Source: Desulfuromusa sp.
GTDB taxonomy: Bacteria > Desulfobacterota > Desulfuromonadia > Desulfuromonadales > Geopsychrobacteraceae
Length of the DNA stretch: 64,000 bases
Direction of reading: 5' to 3'
Assembly (NCBI GenBank): GCA_016744595.1
Contig: JADGEB010000006.1
Coordinates: 42,751-106,750, forward strand
Shown here: positions 55,839 to 64,000 of the stretch, in pieces
How positions within the stretch are numbered: the first letter of the stretch is position 1
Layout: the number at the start of each line of letters is the position of its first letter
The notes under the pieces: model-generated
Databases searched by the model: none
Told to the model about the DNA's origin: nothing
Seen by the model: only the letters and a program-made list of their open reading frames with translations
Made by a program: the position numbers and the translations under genes

Positions 55839-57404
55839 TCAATGACGGAAATGACGCATTCCGGTAAATATCATCGCAATCCCCGCCTCATCCGCTGCGG
55901 CAATCACCTCTTCATCACGAATCGATCCACCCGGCTGAATGACGGCAGTAATGCCAACAGCAGCAGCATTATCGATACCATCACGGAAAGGGAAAAAGGC
56001 ATCTGAAGCCATCGCCGCACCCTTAACATCCAGTCCAGCATGTTCGGCCTTGATCGCAGCAATCCGCGCTGAGTTAACCCGGCTCATCTGCCCAGCACCA
56101 ACACCAATGGTCATACCATCCCGGCAATAAACAATAGCATTTGACTTAACAAACTTGGCAACCCGCCAGGCAAAATCTAGATCCTGACGTTCTTTATCGG
56201 TCGGTGCCCGCTTGGTAACAACTTTCAAATCATCACTCAACAGAAGATCAGCTTCCTGCACCAACAGACCACCATTGACCCGTTTGTAATCAAGTCGCTG
56301 AGCTGTTTCAGCTGGCCACTCTCCACATTCGAGTAAGCGCACATTCTTCTTTTCAGCAATGATTTCAGGAACAGCTGCAGCCACCTTTGGAGCAATAATG
56401 ACTTCGACAAATTGTTGATCGACAATTGCTTGAGCTGTTTCAGCATCCAGTTCCCGATTAAAAGCGATAATGCCACCAAAAGAAGATTCAGGATCGGTAG
56501 AAAAAGCTCTCTGATACGCCTCCAACAGATTGTCACCCATAGCGACACCACAGGGATTGGCATGCTTGACAATGACACAAGCCGGGGCTTCACTAAACTG
56601 TTTGATGCACTCCAAAGCCGCATCGGTGTCGCCAATATTGTTATAGGAGAGAGCCTTGCCCTGGAGTTGGCGTGCAGTTGCGATTGAAGCTTCGGCGATA
56701 TTTTTTTCTACATAAAATGCCGCTTTCTGATGTGGGTTTTCACCGTAACGCATTCCCTGGGCTTTCTGATATTGCAGCGTCAATGTCGGGGCAAAATCAA
56801 CAGCATCATCACCAGTTTTCTTGCCAAGCCAGTTAGAAATTGCACCATCATAGGCAGCAGTCCGTTGATACACCTTGACCGCCAACTGAAAATTAGTCTC
56901 AGGTGAAACCTCGCCACTATTTTGCTTCATTTCGCTGATAACCACTTCATAGTCAATCGGATCGATCAGTACAGTGACAAACTTATTGTTCTTTGCTGCG
57001 CTTCGCAGCATAGTTGGGCCACCAATATCAATATTCTCAATAGCGTCTTCCAGGCTGCACCCTTCCTTGGCCACCGTCGCCTCAAAAGGATAAAGATTGA
57101 CGACCACCATGTCGATTGGCTCAATATCATGCTTCGTCATGGCATTGACATGCTCAGGATTATCACGTAGTCCGAGCAGAGCACCATGAACTTTCGGATG
57201 TAAAGTCTTCACCCGCCCATCCATCATCTCGGGAAAGCCGGTATAGTCAGCAACATCCATCACCGGAATGCCGGCATCACGGATCAGTTTAGCCGTTCCG
57301 CCAGTCGACAACAGTTCAACTCCAAAACTGTTTAATTCATGAGCCAGATCGAGCACTCCGGTTTTGTCAGATACTGAAATCAATGCACGTTTGATGGCAG
57401 CCAT
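55839..57404 (-). CDS. purH: Bifunctional AICAR formyltransferase/IMP cyclohydrolase PurH
   Basis: Catalyses the last two steps of IMP synthesis (521 aa). The N-terminal cyclohydrolase has [49 protein letters not shown] and [16 protein letters not shown]. The C-terminal transformylase has [26 protein letters not shown] with its catalytic Lys-His, [14 protein letters not shown] and [12 protein letters not shown]. Upstream of purD in the same direction; a typical purH-purD pair. Confidence 0.97.
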   Translation of the reverse strand: MAAIKRALISVSDKTGVLDLAHELNSFGVELLSTGGTAKLIRDAGIPVMDVADYTGFPEMMDGRVKTLHPKVHGALLGLRDNPEHVNAMTKHDIEPIDMVVVNLYPFEATVAKEGCSLEDAIENIDIGGPTMLRSAAKNNKFVTVLIDPIDYEVVISEMKQNSGEVSPETNFQLAVKVYQRTAAYDGAISNWLGKKTGDDAVDFAPTLTLQYQKAQGMRYGENPHQKAAFYVEKNIAEASIATARQLQGKALSYNNIGDTDAALECIKQFSEAPACVIVKHANPCGVAMGDNLLEAYQRAFSTDPESSFGGIIAFNRELDAETAQAIVDQQFVEVIIAPKVAAAVPEIIAEKKNVRLLECGEWPAETAQRLDYKRVNGGLLVQEADLLLSDDLKVVTKRAPTDKERQDLDFAWRVAKFVKSNAIVYCRDGMTIGVGAGQMSRVNSARIAAIKAEHAGLDVKGAAMASDAFFPFRDGIDNAAAVGITAVIQPGGSIRDEEVIAAADEAGIAMIFTGMRHFRH

Positions 57405-57612
57405 AGGGTTTCCTCTCTTCGAGCATAAAGAAAAAGTAATTCACAAAAAGCAACAGAGCAGCCACCTTCCAGCACTGCCCGGGTAATTCATAAGTTCGTC
57501 TGTTTTCTACGACACTATATATAAGATGGAGAGTTTTTTGAGTCAGCTTGATTGATCGAAATTTGAGTGGCTTTTTAACATGATTTACCCCGGCTGACAA
57601 CCGCTTTCAGCA

Positions 57613-58743
57613 TCAAGGTTCTGGCAAATATCGGCGTGGGACACGACTTCCAATTCGACAAAAAACTTCATAGGAGATGGTGTCAAGTTGCTCCGCCCAC
57701 TCATCCCCGGATATTGACAAATTATCCGCAGAACCAAGCAGTGTAATGCAATCACCCACAGCTGCAGCAGAAACATGACTGACATCCAGCATAATCCAAT
57801 CCATACAGACCCTGCCGATCACCGGAACCTTTTCCCCACGCAGAATCCCTTGACCACAATTACTGAAGAGACGATTGTAACCATCGGCATAACCAATTGG
57901 CAGAACCGCAACCGTCATATCGTCGGGGGCGTGATAGCAATGACCGTAGGAGATGCCACTTCCAGCGGATATCTGTCGTAATTGAGCGATGTGACTACGC
58001 AGATGCATCACTGGCTGCAAATCCAGCTTGGTGGAAAAATCAGCACCAGGAAGTCCCCCATAAAGCATAATTCCGGGGCGGGACAGAGTACATTCAGTGC
58101 ACTCCCAGCCGCATAATCCAGCACTATTATTGAGGTGAATTTCACGCGGTTCAATCCCGGCTTCACGTATCATTTGCAACATTATCCGAAACTGTTCCTG
58201 TTGGCCTGTTGTCACGATGGAACTCAACTCATCAGCACAAGCGAGATGTGACATAACCCCCTCAACGACCACTCCTTCAAGTTGACATAGTTGAGGCAGA
58301 AGCTCTTGCAGCTGCCCTGGCAAAAAACCAACTCGCCCCATTCCACTATCAACCTTCAAATGTACCTTTATTTGTCGTTGCTGCCGCAGCGCCTCGACAT
58401 TAAGCCGCAGAGCAGTATCCATATCCAGCAAAGTTGGCATTAAATTATATTGTAAAAAAGCACCCTCTTGCCCAGGGAAGCAACTGCCAAGAATCAGTAA
58501 ATTATCGGAGATACCTGCCTGACGCAGCTCTATTGCCTCTTCCAACGTTGCCACAGCAAAATCACAAACACCAAAGGACTGCAAAGCCTGTGTCACCGGA
58601 ACGGCGCCATGTCCGTAGGCATCGGCCTTAACTACTGCCAATACACGTTGCGTGACAGAGCATAATTTCACTGCCTGCTGCAGATTATGCTGCAATGCTG
58701 ATAAATCAATTTCGACCCAAGTTGGGCGGAGAGAATAGTTCAT
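57613..58743 (-). CDS. alr: Alanine racemase
   Basis: PLP-dependent enzyme that supplies D-alanine for peptidoglycan (376 aa). RPTWVEIDLSALQHNL at the N-terminus, the PLP lysine in AVVKADAYGHGAV, KVDSGMGRVGF, and C-terminal SYGHCYHAPDD, GYADGYNR and GRVCMDWIMLDV. The frame extends to a TTG at 58782, but the ATG at 58741-58743 gives the usual start. The 208-bp gap to purH contains the purH promoter region (TATATA-like box) but no gene. Confidence 0.95.
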   Translation of the reverse strand: MNYSLRPTWVEIDLSALQHNLQQAVKLCSVTQRVLAVVKADAYGHGAVPVTQALQSFGVCDFAVATLEEAIELRQAGISDNLLILGSCFPGQEGAFLQYNLMPTLLDMDTALRLNVEALRQQRQIKVHLKVDSGMGRVGFLPGQLQELLPQLCQLEGVVVEGVMSHLACADELSSIVTTGQQEQFRIMLQMIREAGIEPREIHLNNSAGLCGWECTECTLSRPGIMLYGGLPGADFSTKLDLQPVMHLRSHIAQLRQISAGSGISYGHCYHAPDDMTVAVLPIGYADGYNRLFSNCGQGILRGEKVPVIGRVCMDWIMLDVSHVSAAAVGDCITLLGSADNLSISGDEWAEQLDTISYEVFCRIGSRVPRRYLPEP

Positions 58744-58853
58744 CGCTAAAAAGTTTCTCGACAAGAATAGATGGATGTTCAACGGTCATCGGAATATACA
58801 TATTTTATACTCCATGTAACACCCTGTAAAGCAACTATAAGACAAAAGATTAA

Positions 58854-58882
58854 TTGACACCAAGATTCTATATTGTTATGAT
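58854..58882 (+). promoter_or_regulatory. Sigma70 promoter of thiED
   Basis: TTGACA (58854-58859), a 17-base spacer, TATGAT (58877-58882). Leader of about 105 nt to thiED. I see no TPP riboswitch signature in this leader, unlike thiC. Confidence 0.75.
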
Positions 58883-58940
58883 TCTCCACTAATTTTTGAA
58901 TCTTCATTCTAATTTTTTTAGAAACATCTATCTACATAAA

Positions 58941-58991
58941 ATGAATGCCAAGAAACTCATCTTTATCGGCTTACTAAGTAAGGGGAGATAA
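58941..58991 (+). CDS. Putative 16-residue leader peptide before thiED
   Basis: ATG at 58941 opens MNAKKLIFIGLLSKGR and ends with TAA at 58989-58991, three bases before the thiED ATG. Its last codons contain the AAGGGGAG ribosome binding site of thiED, so translation of it could affect thiED start access. Might be chance. Confidence 0.3.
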   Translation: MNAKKLIFIGLLSKGR

Positions 58992-58994
58992 TCA

Positions 58995-60419
58995 ATGATT
59001 TCCGGTCTCTATCTAATTACAGATAACAACCAAGATGGAATGTTGCTGGCAAAAGTTGAAGCAGCGCTGACTGGTGGGACAACCATAGTCCAATACCGTG
59101 CAAAAGCTATCCGTCCAGATGAGCGTCGACAGATGGCAGAAAGCCTCAAAAATCTCTGCCACAAATATGAAGCTAAACTGATCATCAATGATCTGCCGGA
59201 ACTGGCACATGATATTGATGCCGATGGAGTCCATCTTGGCCAAGATGACATGTCCGCAGTTCAGGCTCGCCAGATACTCGGACACAACAAGTTGATAGGA
59301 ATTTCAACCCACAGTGTCGACGAAGCCCTTAAAGCTGAAGCACAAGGTGCAGACTATATTGCCATTGGCAGCATTTTTCCAACCGGTAGTAAAGACGAGG
59401 CCACGCTAGTAGGAATCAGAACTTTGAGCATGGTACGCAAAGCAGTTCGTATTCCCGTAGTTGCTATCGGTGGCATCACTCCCGAAGGTGCATTTGAAGC
59501 ACTAGAGGCTGGAGCAGATGCAATTGCCGTTATTTCCGGGGTAATGGCAGATACAGATCCAGCTCGCGCTGCCAAAGAATATTCATTATTATTCAACCGG
59601 AACAGATCCGCTCCCAATGGCAAAGTTTTAACAGTTGCCGGTTCAGATTCCAGTGGTGGTGCCGGTATCCAGGCCGACATAAAAACAATCACCCTGCTCG
59701 GCAGCTATGCCAGCAGTGTTCTGACTGCACTCACTGCCCAAAATACTCTAGGTGTCAATGACACCTACATGGTTCATACCGATTTTGTCATCAAACAACT
59801 TGAGGCGGTTCTTGACGATATTGGAGCTGACACCATCAAGACCGGAATGCTAAGCTGGGGAGGAATCGTCTCACGGGTCGCCAAAACAATAGAAGAACGC
59901 TCACTGCTGGCCGTTGTCGATCCGGTGATGATTGCTAAAGGTGGTGAGTCGTTGCTCGACAAGGAAGCTCACGATAGTCTTATCTCCCGCTTACTACCTC
60001 AATCTTACTTGTTGACCCCAAATCTCCCAGAAGTGGAAGTCATGACCGGAATTGAGCCACGAACCATCGAAGAGATGATTGAGGCCGGACGTAGCCTGCA
60101 AGAGCTAGGAGCACGTAATGTTCTGATCAAAGGCGGCCACCTTAACGGCGATGCCACAGATGTTCTGTTAATGGGAGATGACGAGCACCAGCTAACATCA
60201 CAGCGATTTGATACCATCAATACACATGGCACCGGTTGCACCCTTTCAGCGGCCATAGCAACATTTCTCGCACAGGGCTACCCCCTGAAGCATGCCGTAG
60301 AGCGTGGGAAACGCTTTGTATCTCTGGCTATCGAGAAATCAGTTCAGATCGGTCGGGGACAGGGGCCAGTAAACCATATTCAAGCGGCCATGCAGCTCTT
60401 GCATGAACAGATCATATAG
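58995..60419 (+). CDS. thiED: Bifunctional ThiE-ThiD: thiamine-phosphate synthase fused to HMP/HMP-P kinase
   Basis: A 474-residue fusion of two thiamine biosynthetic enzymes. Residues about 1-200 are ThiE: ISGLYLITDN, GGTTIVQYRAK, LIINDLPELAHDIDADGVHL, GISTHSVDEAL and GGITPEGAFEALEAGADAIA. Residues about 210-474 are ThiD: VLTVAGSDSSGGAGIQADI, KTGMLS, VDPVMIAKGGESLL, LTPNLPEVEVMTG, GGHLNGDATDVL and NTHGTGCTLSAAIA. ThiD phosphorylates HMP and HMP-P; ThiE joins HMP-PP with the thiazole phosphate. The fused order gives both steps in one protein. thiC, which makes HMP-P, is downstream. Confidence 0.95.
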   Translation: MISGLYLITDNNQDGMLLAKVEAALTGGTTIVQYRAKAIRPDERRQMAESLKNLCHKYEAKLIINDLPELAHDIDADGVHLGQDDMSAVQARQILGHNKLIGISTHSVDEALKAEAQGADYIAIGSIFPTGSKDEATLVGIRTLSMVRKAVRIPVVAIGGITPEGAFEALEAGADAIAVISGVMADTDPARAAKEYSLLFNRNRSAPNGKVLTVAGSDSSGGAGIQADIKTITLLGSYASSVLTALTAQNTLGVNDTYMVHTDFVIKQLEAVLDDIGADTIKTGMLSWGGIVSRVAKTIEERSLLAVVDPVMIAKGGESLLDKEAHDSLISRLLPQSYLLTPNLPEVEVMTGIEPRTIEEMIEAGRSLQELGARNVLIKGGHLNGDATDVLLMGDDEHQLTSQRFDTINTHGTGCTLSAAIATFLAQGYPLKHAVERGKRFVSLAIEKSVQIGRGQGPVNHIQAAMQLLHEQII

Positions 60420-60485
60420 ATTAGACGCTGCAATACCTCGCAGCACTCACCCCCAGTGCAACCACTTGAGCACTGCTTTTCTCTG

Positions 60486-60515
60486 TTGACTTTCATGTTA
60501 CCTAACTGGTAATTC
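60486..60515 (+). promoter_or_regulatory. Candidate thiC promoter
   Basis: TTGACT (60486-60491) and TAATTC (60510-60515) are 18 bp apart, a modest match. Transcription would start about 15 nt before the riboswitch P1 helix. Confidence 0.4.
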
Positions 60516-60533
60516 TATTGCGTCTAAATGACA

Positions 60534-60625
60534 CGCTAGGGGCGTCTTCGTTACTGAGAGTTCCAGATTTATTGGAACAACCCTTGGAACCTGATCCGGT
60601 TGATACCGGCGTAGGGAAGCGGCTA
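60534..60625 (+). ncRNA. TPP riboswitch (THI element) of thiC
   Basis: The conserved THI-element blocks are present in order: CTAGGGGCG, ACTGAGAG, ACCCTTGGAACCTGATCCGG, and ACCGGCGTAGGGAAG. P1 pairs CGCT (60534-60537) with AGCG (60618-60621). GCGGCTA (60619-60625) overlaps the 3' strand of P1 and is complementary to the start of the downstream terminator, giving a switch between ligand-bound termination and antitermination. Confidence 0.95.
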
Positions 60626-60647
60626 CAAATACCGATAAATCTATCGA

Positions 60648-60671
60648 TAGCCGCCTTTTGGCGGCTTTTTT
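60648..60671 (+). terminator. Riboswitch-controlled intrinsic terminator
   Basis: AGCCGCC and GGCGGCT form a 7-bp stem around TTTT, followed by six T. The first part TAGCCGC (60648-60654) is complementary to GCGGCTA at 60619-60625, the antiterminator. Confidence 0.92.
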
Positions 60672-60793
60672 AGTTTTGCAAGTCGATGCGCCTTATGGCA
60701 TTAACAGTTCGACCAGAAACTGCAGCAAGTTTGTATCTTTCAACCGCAGTGCGTCCACTTCAACACTGCTTTTATTTGTTTGGAGTATCTCTT

Positions 60794-62092
60794 ATGACTC
60801 AACTGGAAATGGCTCGTCAGGGGCAGATCAGCGACTTGGTTCGTCAAGCCGCCGCCACTGAAAATATTGATCCGGAAATTCTACGTCAAAGAATTGCAGC
60901 AGGAACTGCGGTTATCTGTCTTAACAAAAAACACACCAATGGACGTCCTTTAGCTGTTGGAAAAGGGTTACGCACCAAAACTAATGCTAACCTTGGCACC
61001 AGCCAAGATGACACCAGTATTGATAAAGAGCTGGAGAAAGCCAAAGTTGCTGCAGCAGCGGGAGCCGATGCTCTGATGGATCTATCAACCGGTGGCCCTA
61101 TTGATGAGATACGCGCTGCAATTATCGCTGAAACTGATCTTTGTATCGGCAGCGTTCCCCTTTACCAGGCAGCTTGCGATGCAGTTAATACACAGGGCAA
61201 ACCGATCGTCGACATGACTGTTGAAGATATTTTTGCCGGCGTCAAAAAACATCTGGATGACGGCGTTGATTTTATCACTGTTCACTGCGGTGTCACTCGC
61301 GAAACCGTTGCCAGAATGGATAAAGAAGGTCGGCTTCTTGAAGTCGTCTCACGTGGTGGATCTTTCACCGTTGGTTGGATGGATTACAACAATGCCGAAA
61401 ATCCCCTCTATGAATTCTATGATCGGCTGTTGGAGATGGTTCGTCCTTATGATGCCGTTCTCTCTCTGGGAGATGGTTTTCGTCCAGGCTGTCTGGCTGA
61501 TGCCAGCGACCGTGCTCAGATTCAAGAACTGATCATCCTGGGTGAATTAACTCAACGCGCTCAAGATGCCGGTATCCAAGTAATGATTGAGGGTCCTGGC
61601 CACGTCCCACTGAATCAAATTGAAGCCAACATCAAACTGCAAAAGCGCCTCTGCCACGGAGCTCCATTCTACGTCCTGGGACCATTGGTGACCGATATTG
61701 CTCCAGGTTATGACCATATCACTGCAGCGATTGGCGGAACGGTCGCAGCAGCAGCAGGAGCAGATTTCCTCTGCTACGTCACCCCCAGTGAGCACTTGCG
61801 CCTGCCGACGGTTGAGGATGTTCATGAAGGGGTCATGGCCGTGCGTCTGGCCGCCCATGCTGCCGATATTGTTAAAGGCATTCCCGGTGCGATTGAAAAA
61901 GACAACGCCATGGCAGTTGCCCGGAAAAAACTCGATTGGGAAGGTCAATATGCCGTTGCCATCGATCCCGACAAAGCACGTAAATGGCGGGACGAATCAG
62001 GTGTGGATGAATCGCATGGCGCTTGCACCATGTGCGGTTCTCTCTGTGCCTACAAAGTCATGAGCGAGCGAGACGAGAAAAAAGCAGTCTGA
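60794..62092 (+). CDS. thiC: Phosphomethylpyrimidine synthase ThiC
   Basis: Radical SAM enzyme that converts aminoimidazole ribotide to HMP-P (432 aa from the chosen start). [72 protein letters not shown] and [12 protein letters not shown] are typical; the [4Fe-4S] cluster motif [11 protein letters not shown] is near the C-terminus. The length corresponds to the shorter ThiC form without the N-terminal extension of E. coli ThiC. The frame is open from 60686, but the ATG at 60794 has GGAG and lies after the terminator. Confidence 0.96.
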   Translation: MTQLEMARQGQISDLVRQAAATENIDPEILRQRIAAGTAVICLNKKHTNGRPLAVGKGLRTKTNANLGTSQDDTSIDKELEKAKVAAAAGADALMDLSTGGPIDEIRAAIIAETDLCIGSVPLYQAACDAVNTQGKPIVDMTVEDIFAGVKKHLDDGVDFITVHCGVTRETVARMDKEGRLLEVVSRGGSFTVGWMDYNNAENPLYEFYDRLLEMVRPYDAVLSLGDGFRPGCLADASDRAQIQELIILGELTQRAQDAGIQVMIEGPGHVPLNQIEANIKLQKRLCHGAPFYVLGPLVTDIAPGYDHITAAIGGTVAAAAGADFLCYVTPSEHLRLPTVEDVHEGVMAVRLAAHAADIVKGIPGAIEKDNAMAVARKKLDWEGQYAVAIDPDKARKWRDESGVDESHGACTMCGSLCAYKVMSERDEKKAV

Positions 62093-62097
62093 CCGTA

Positions 62098-62133
62098 ATT
62101 CGGGGACATGTCCTTGTGACGTGTCCCCGGAAT
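62098..62133. repeat. Hairpin with GGGGACATG/CGTGTCCCC after thiC
   Basis: GGGGACATG and CGTGTCCCC form a 9-bp stem around TCCTTGTGA, extended by ATTC and GAAT. It lies just after the thiC stop without a T-run. Similar ATTCCGGGGACA elements occur as dispersed repeats in other genomes; only one copy is visible here. Confidence 0.6.
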
Positions 62134-62180
62134 ACCCCCTGAAATTTAATACTGGGAATAGCTTTTCAGGAATCCTGCCG

Positions 62181-62969
62181 ATGTGTGCAAAAAAAATTAC
62201 CCGCCCGAAACGCAAACCAAAAATCAAGCTACGTGGTTTTAACAACCTGACCAAAAGCCTCACTTTCAATATTTATGATGTCTGTTATGCCAAGCGACCA
62301 CAGGCACGCAAAGAATATCTGGAATATATTGATGAAGAATACAACGCCGAGCGACTGACGCGAATCTTAACTGAAGTTTCCGATATTCTCGGTGCTAATA
62401 TTCTCAACCTTTCCAGCCAGGACTATGACCCGATGGGGGCATCCGTCACCATCCTGATTGCCGAAGAACCTATCGAACCAAAACCCGATACGGTTGTCGC
62501 CCATCTGGATAAAAGCCACCTTTGTATCCATACCTACCCAGAAACCGATTTCAAATCAGGAGTTTCCACCTTCCGGGTTGATATAGATGTTTCCACCTGT
62601 GGTAGAATAAGTCCATTGAAAGCACTCAACCATCTGATTTCGTCATTTGAGTCTGATATTGTCTTGATGGACTATAAGGTGCGCGGCTTTACCCGGGACA
62701 TCAAAGGACGCAAGCATTTTATTGACCACCGGATTCACAGTATTCAGCAATATATCAATAAAGGAATACGTGACCAATACCAGTGTGTCGATATAAATAT
62801 TTACCAGGAAAACCTATTTCATACCAAGATGCTACTCAAAGATTTTGATCTCAACCAATACCTCTTCGCGACGACCTATGAGGATCTATCAGAAGAGGAA
62901 CGCAACAAAGTAAAGACTATTATCGAGCAAGAAATGACGGAAATTTTTTACGCCAAAAATATCTATTGA
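62181..62969 (+). CDS. speD: S-adenosylmethionine decarboxylase proenzyme (SpeD, E. coli type)
   Basis: Makes decarboxylated SAM for spermidine synthesis (262 aa from the chosen start). [16 protein letters not shown] contains the serine (KSH) where the proenzyme self-cleaves to form the pyruvoyl cofactor, and the [20 protein letters not shown] block follows. The length and lack of the short SpeD motifs match the larger E. coli-type enzyme. The ATG at 62181 has AGGA; the frame extends upstream to 62121 through the hairpin region. Confidence 0.95.
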   Translation: MCAKKITRPKRKPKIKLRGFNNLTKSLTFNIYDVCYAKRPQARKEYLEYIDEEYNAERLTRILTEVSDILGANILNLSSQDYDPMGASVTILIAEEPIEPKPDTVVAHLDKSHLCIHTYPETDFKSGVSTFRVDIDVSTCGRISPLKALNHLISSFESDIVLMDYKVRGFTRDIKGRKHFIDHRIHSIQQYINKGIRDQYQCVDINIYQENLFHTKMLLKDFDLNQYLFATTYEDLSEEERNKVKTIIEQEMTEIFYAKNIY

Positions 62970-62979
62970 GAGATAAAAA

Positions 62980-64000
62980 ATGAAACCTAATCTCCTTTTC
63001 CCCCTATTGGTTATGATGATTTCAATTATCGGTTGTCAACCGGCAAAACAATATCTAGGCGCCCCAGAATTACCTTATCCACCTGATCGCGATCCGATTA
63101 TCGGGGACGTCCTTCATCTGCCAACCGGAATTTATGTTGGCCAAGAGGTCATGCTAGAGCAAGCCAGTCGTACACAAGTCGTCTTTGTCGGTGAAACCCA
63201 TGACAATCCAGCGTCTCACCGTTTACAAGAAGAAATACTACAAGCCTTGCAACAACACAATCCTGGCAAAATAACTCTGGCCATGGAAATGTTCACTCCA
63301 GCACAGCAAGCCGTTCTGGATCTTTGGATTGATAACAAACTGACAGAGAAAGAGTTTTTACAACAGGTTGACTGGTATCGTAACTGGCAAATGAACTTTG
63401 CCTTTTATCGCCCCCTGCTCAACTACTGCCGTGAGCATAATATTCCACTCTTGGCTCTCAATGCAGACAGCACCCTCAAACGGAAAGTTGCCCGAACTCC
63501 ACTGACTGAATTAACCGCGGAAGAGCAGCAGCAATTGCCCGACATGAATCACAGCGATCCCTATCAGGAAGCTATGGTTCAAGCCGTCTTCAGTGATCAT
63601 AAAATGGGGCAAAGCATGCTTGATGGCTTTCAACGGGTTCAGACTCTCTGGGATGAAACCATGGCGCAAAACCTGGCGAACTACCTTAAAAATGAGGGAA
63701 ATGATCGTCAGATTCTAGTGATCGCCGGTGGGAATCATGTCCGCTACGGGTTCGGCATCCCCCGCCGTATGTTCAGGCGCATTCCAGTCAGCTATCTACT
63801 GGTAGGATCAGAAGAGCTGAACATTCCGGAGAATAAAAAAGATCGACTCATGAACATAATCAAGCCCGATTATCCGATGCTCCCCTACCACTTTCTCACC
63901 TTTACTGAGTATGAAGATCTGCCCACTCCTGGAGTCAAACTGGGAATCATGCTTGATAAAACAGATGGGGGCTTAGTGGTCAAGGGGGTCATGCCAGACT
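62980..64000 (+). CDS. ChaN-family haem-binding-type lipoprotein (partial)
   Basis: Runs off the window; 340 codons are visible. A lipoprotein signal peptide (LLFPLLVMMISIIGCQ) has the lipobox IIGC. The ChaN/DUF399 signature VVFVGETHDNPASHRLQEEI is followed by AMEMFTPAQQAVLDLWID, NFAFYRPLL, ADSTLKRKVART and IAGGNHVRYGFGIPRRM. Residues about 310 onward (PTPGVKLGIMLDKTDGGLVV) look like the start of a PDZ domain, which continues past the edge. ChaN of Campylobacter binds haem dimers; whether this one does is unknown. GAGAG precedes the ATG. 11 bp after speD. Confidence 0.9.
   Translation, partial: MKPNLLFPLLVMMISIIGCQPAKQYLGAPELPYPPDRDPIIGDVLHLPTGIYVGQEVMLEQASRTQVVFVGETHDNPASHRLQEEILQALQQHNPGKITLAMEMFTPAQQAVLDLWIDNKLTEKEFLQQVDWYRNWQMNFAFYRPLLNYCREHNIPLLALNADSTLKRKVARTPLTELTAEEQQQLPDMNHSDPYQEAMVQAVFSDHKMGQSMLDGFQRVQTLWDETMAQNLANYLKNEGNDRQILVIAGGNHVRYGFGIPRRMFRRIPVSYLLVGSEELNIPENKKDRLMNIIKPDYPMLPYHFLTFTEYEDLPTPGVKLGIMLDKTDGGLVVKGVMPD

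Noticed and set aside
60686..60793. Extended thiC start
   Set aside because: It has no ribosome binding site and lacks family similarity; the ATG at 60794 has GGAG and the family start.

Overview
The window is one contiguous stretch of a Gram-negative bacterial chromosome (about 47% G+C by eye). A small periplasmic c7/c3-type multihaem cytochrome, a TPP-riboswitch-controlled thiC, a ThiE-ThiD fusion and a division cluster with a PASTA-bearing FtsI suggest a member of the Desulfuromonadales/Desulfuromonadota, probably marine or sedimentary. This is inference from gene content; there is no rRNA in the window.

Layout. (1) 1-10847, minus strand: the division and cell wall (dcw) cluster mraZ-rsmH-ftsL-ftsI-murE-murF-mraY-murD-ftsW-murG (murG cut by the window edge), driven by a near-consensus sigma70 promoter followed by three 10-bp repeats that look like the MraZ operator. 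(2) 11070-14788: a CNNM/CorC-type CBS membrane protein, ligA and acylphosphatase. (3) 14830-20060: an accessory patch. It holds a 5'-truncated Fic gene, a compact three-gene operon (winged-helix protein with a PD-(D/E)xK-like core, Ser/Thr protein kinase, and a probable TIM-barrel protein) that I cannot match to a named system, a HigBA toxin-antitoxin pair, and a mobile mystery protein A gene with only the first codons of its Fic partner B left. (4) 20103-26129: housekeeping genes (map, a TIGR03790-like protein, rsmI, nadE, yraN, rnhB). (5) 26130-30904: two signalling proteins, a response regulator with degenerate GGDEF plus EAL domains and a hybrid histidine kinase with two duplicated Hpt domains.

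(6) 30946-47470: the most striking region. A 2410-residue surface protein starts with an LEPRLLFSAD motif, has no classical signal peptide, and carries a DUF4347 domain, a beta-helix region, cadherin-like repeats and a C-terminal membrane segment. It is divergent from a tightly packed five-gene operon: a TolC-like protein with an OmpA domain inserted in its middle, a HlyD-type adaptor, a GAF-HlyD fusion, a PqqD-like/M50 protease/HlyD fusion, and a shortened SecA paralogue. I propose that this is a dedicated export and anchoring machine for the giant protein.

(7) 47473-51308, minus strand: the ffh-rpsP-khpA-rimM-trmD-rplS operon with a clear promoter and terminator. (8) 51337-58743: a DUF3343 protein, a small membrane protein, a DciA-like protein, trmN6, the cytochrome gene with its own promoter, palindrome and terminator, then purE, purD, purH and alr. 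Two kinds of structured intergenic repeat occur here, one of them also present between mraY and murD. (9) 58854-64000, plus strand: thiamine genes thiED and thiC (TPP riboswitch with terminator and antiterminator), speD, and a ChaN-type lipoprotein cut by the window edge.

No rRNA, tRNA, CRISPR array, intact insertion sequence or integrase was seen.
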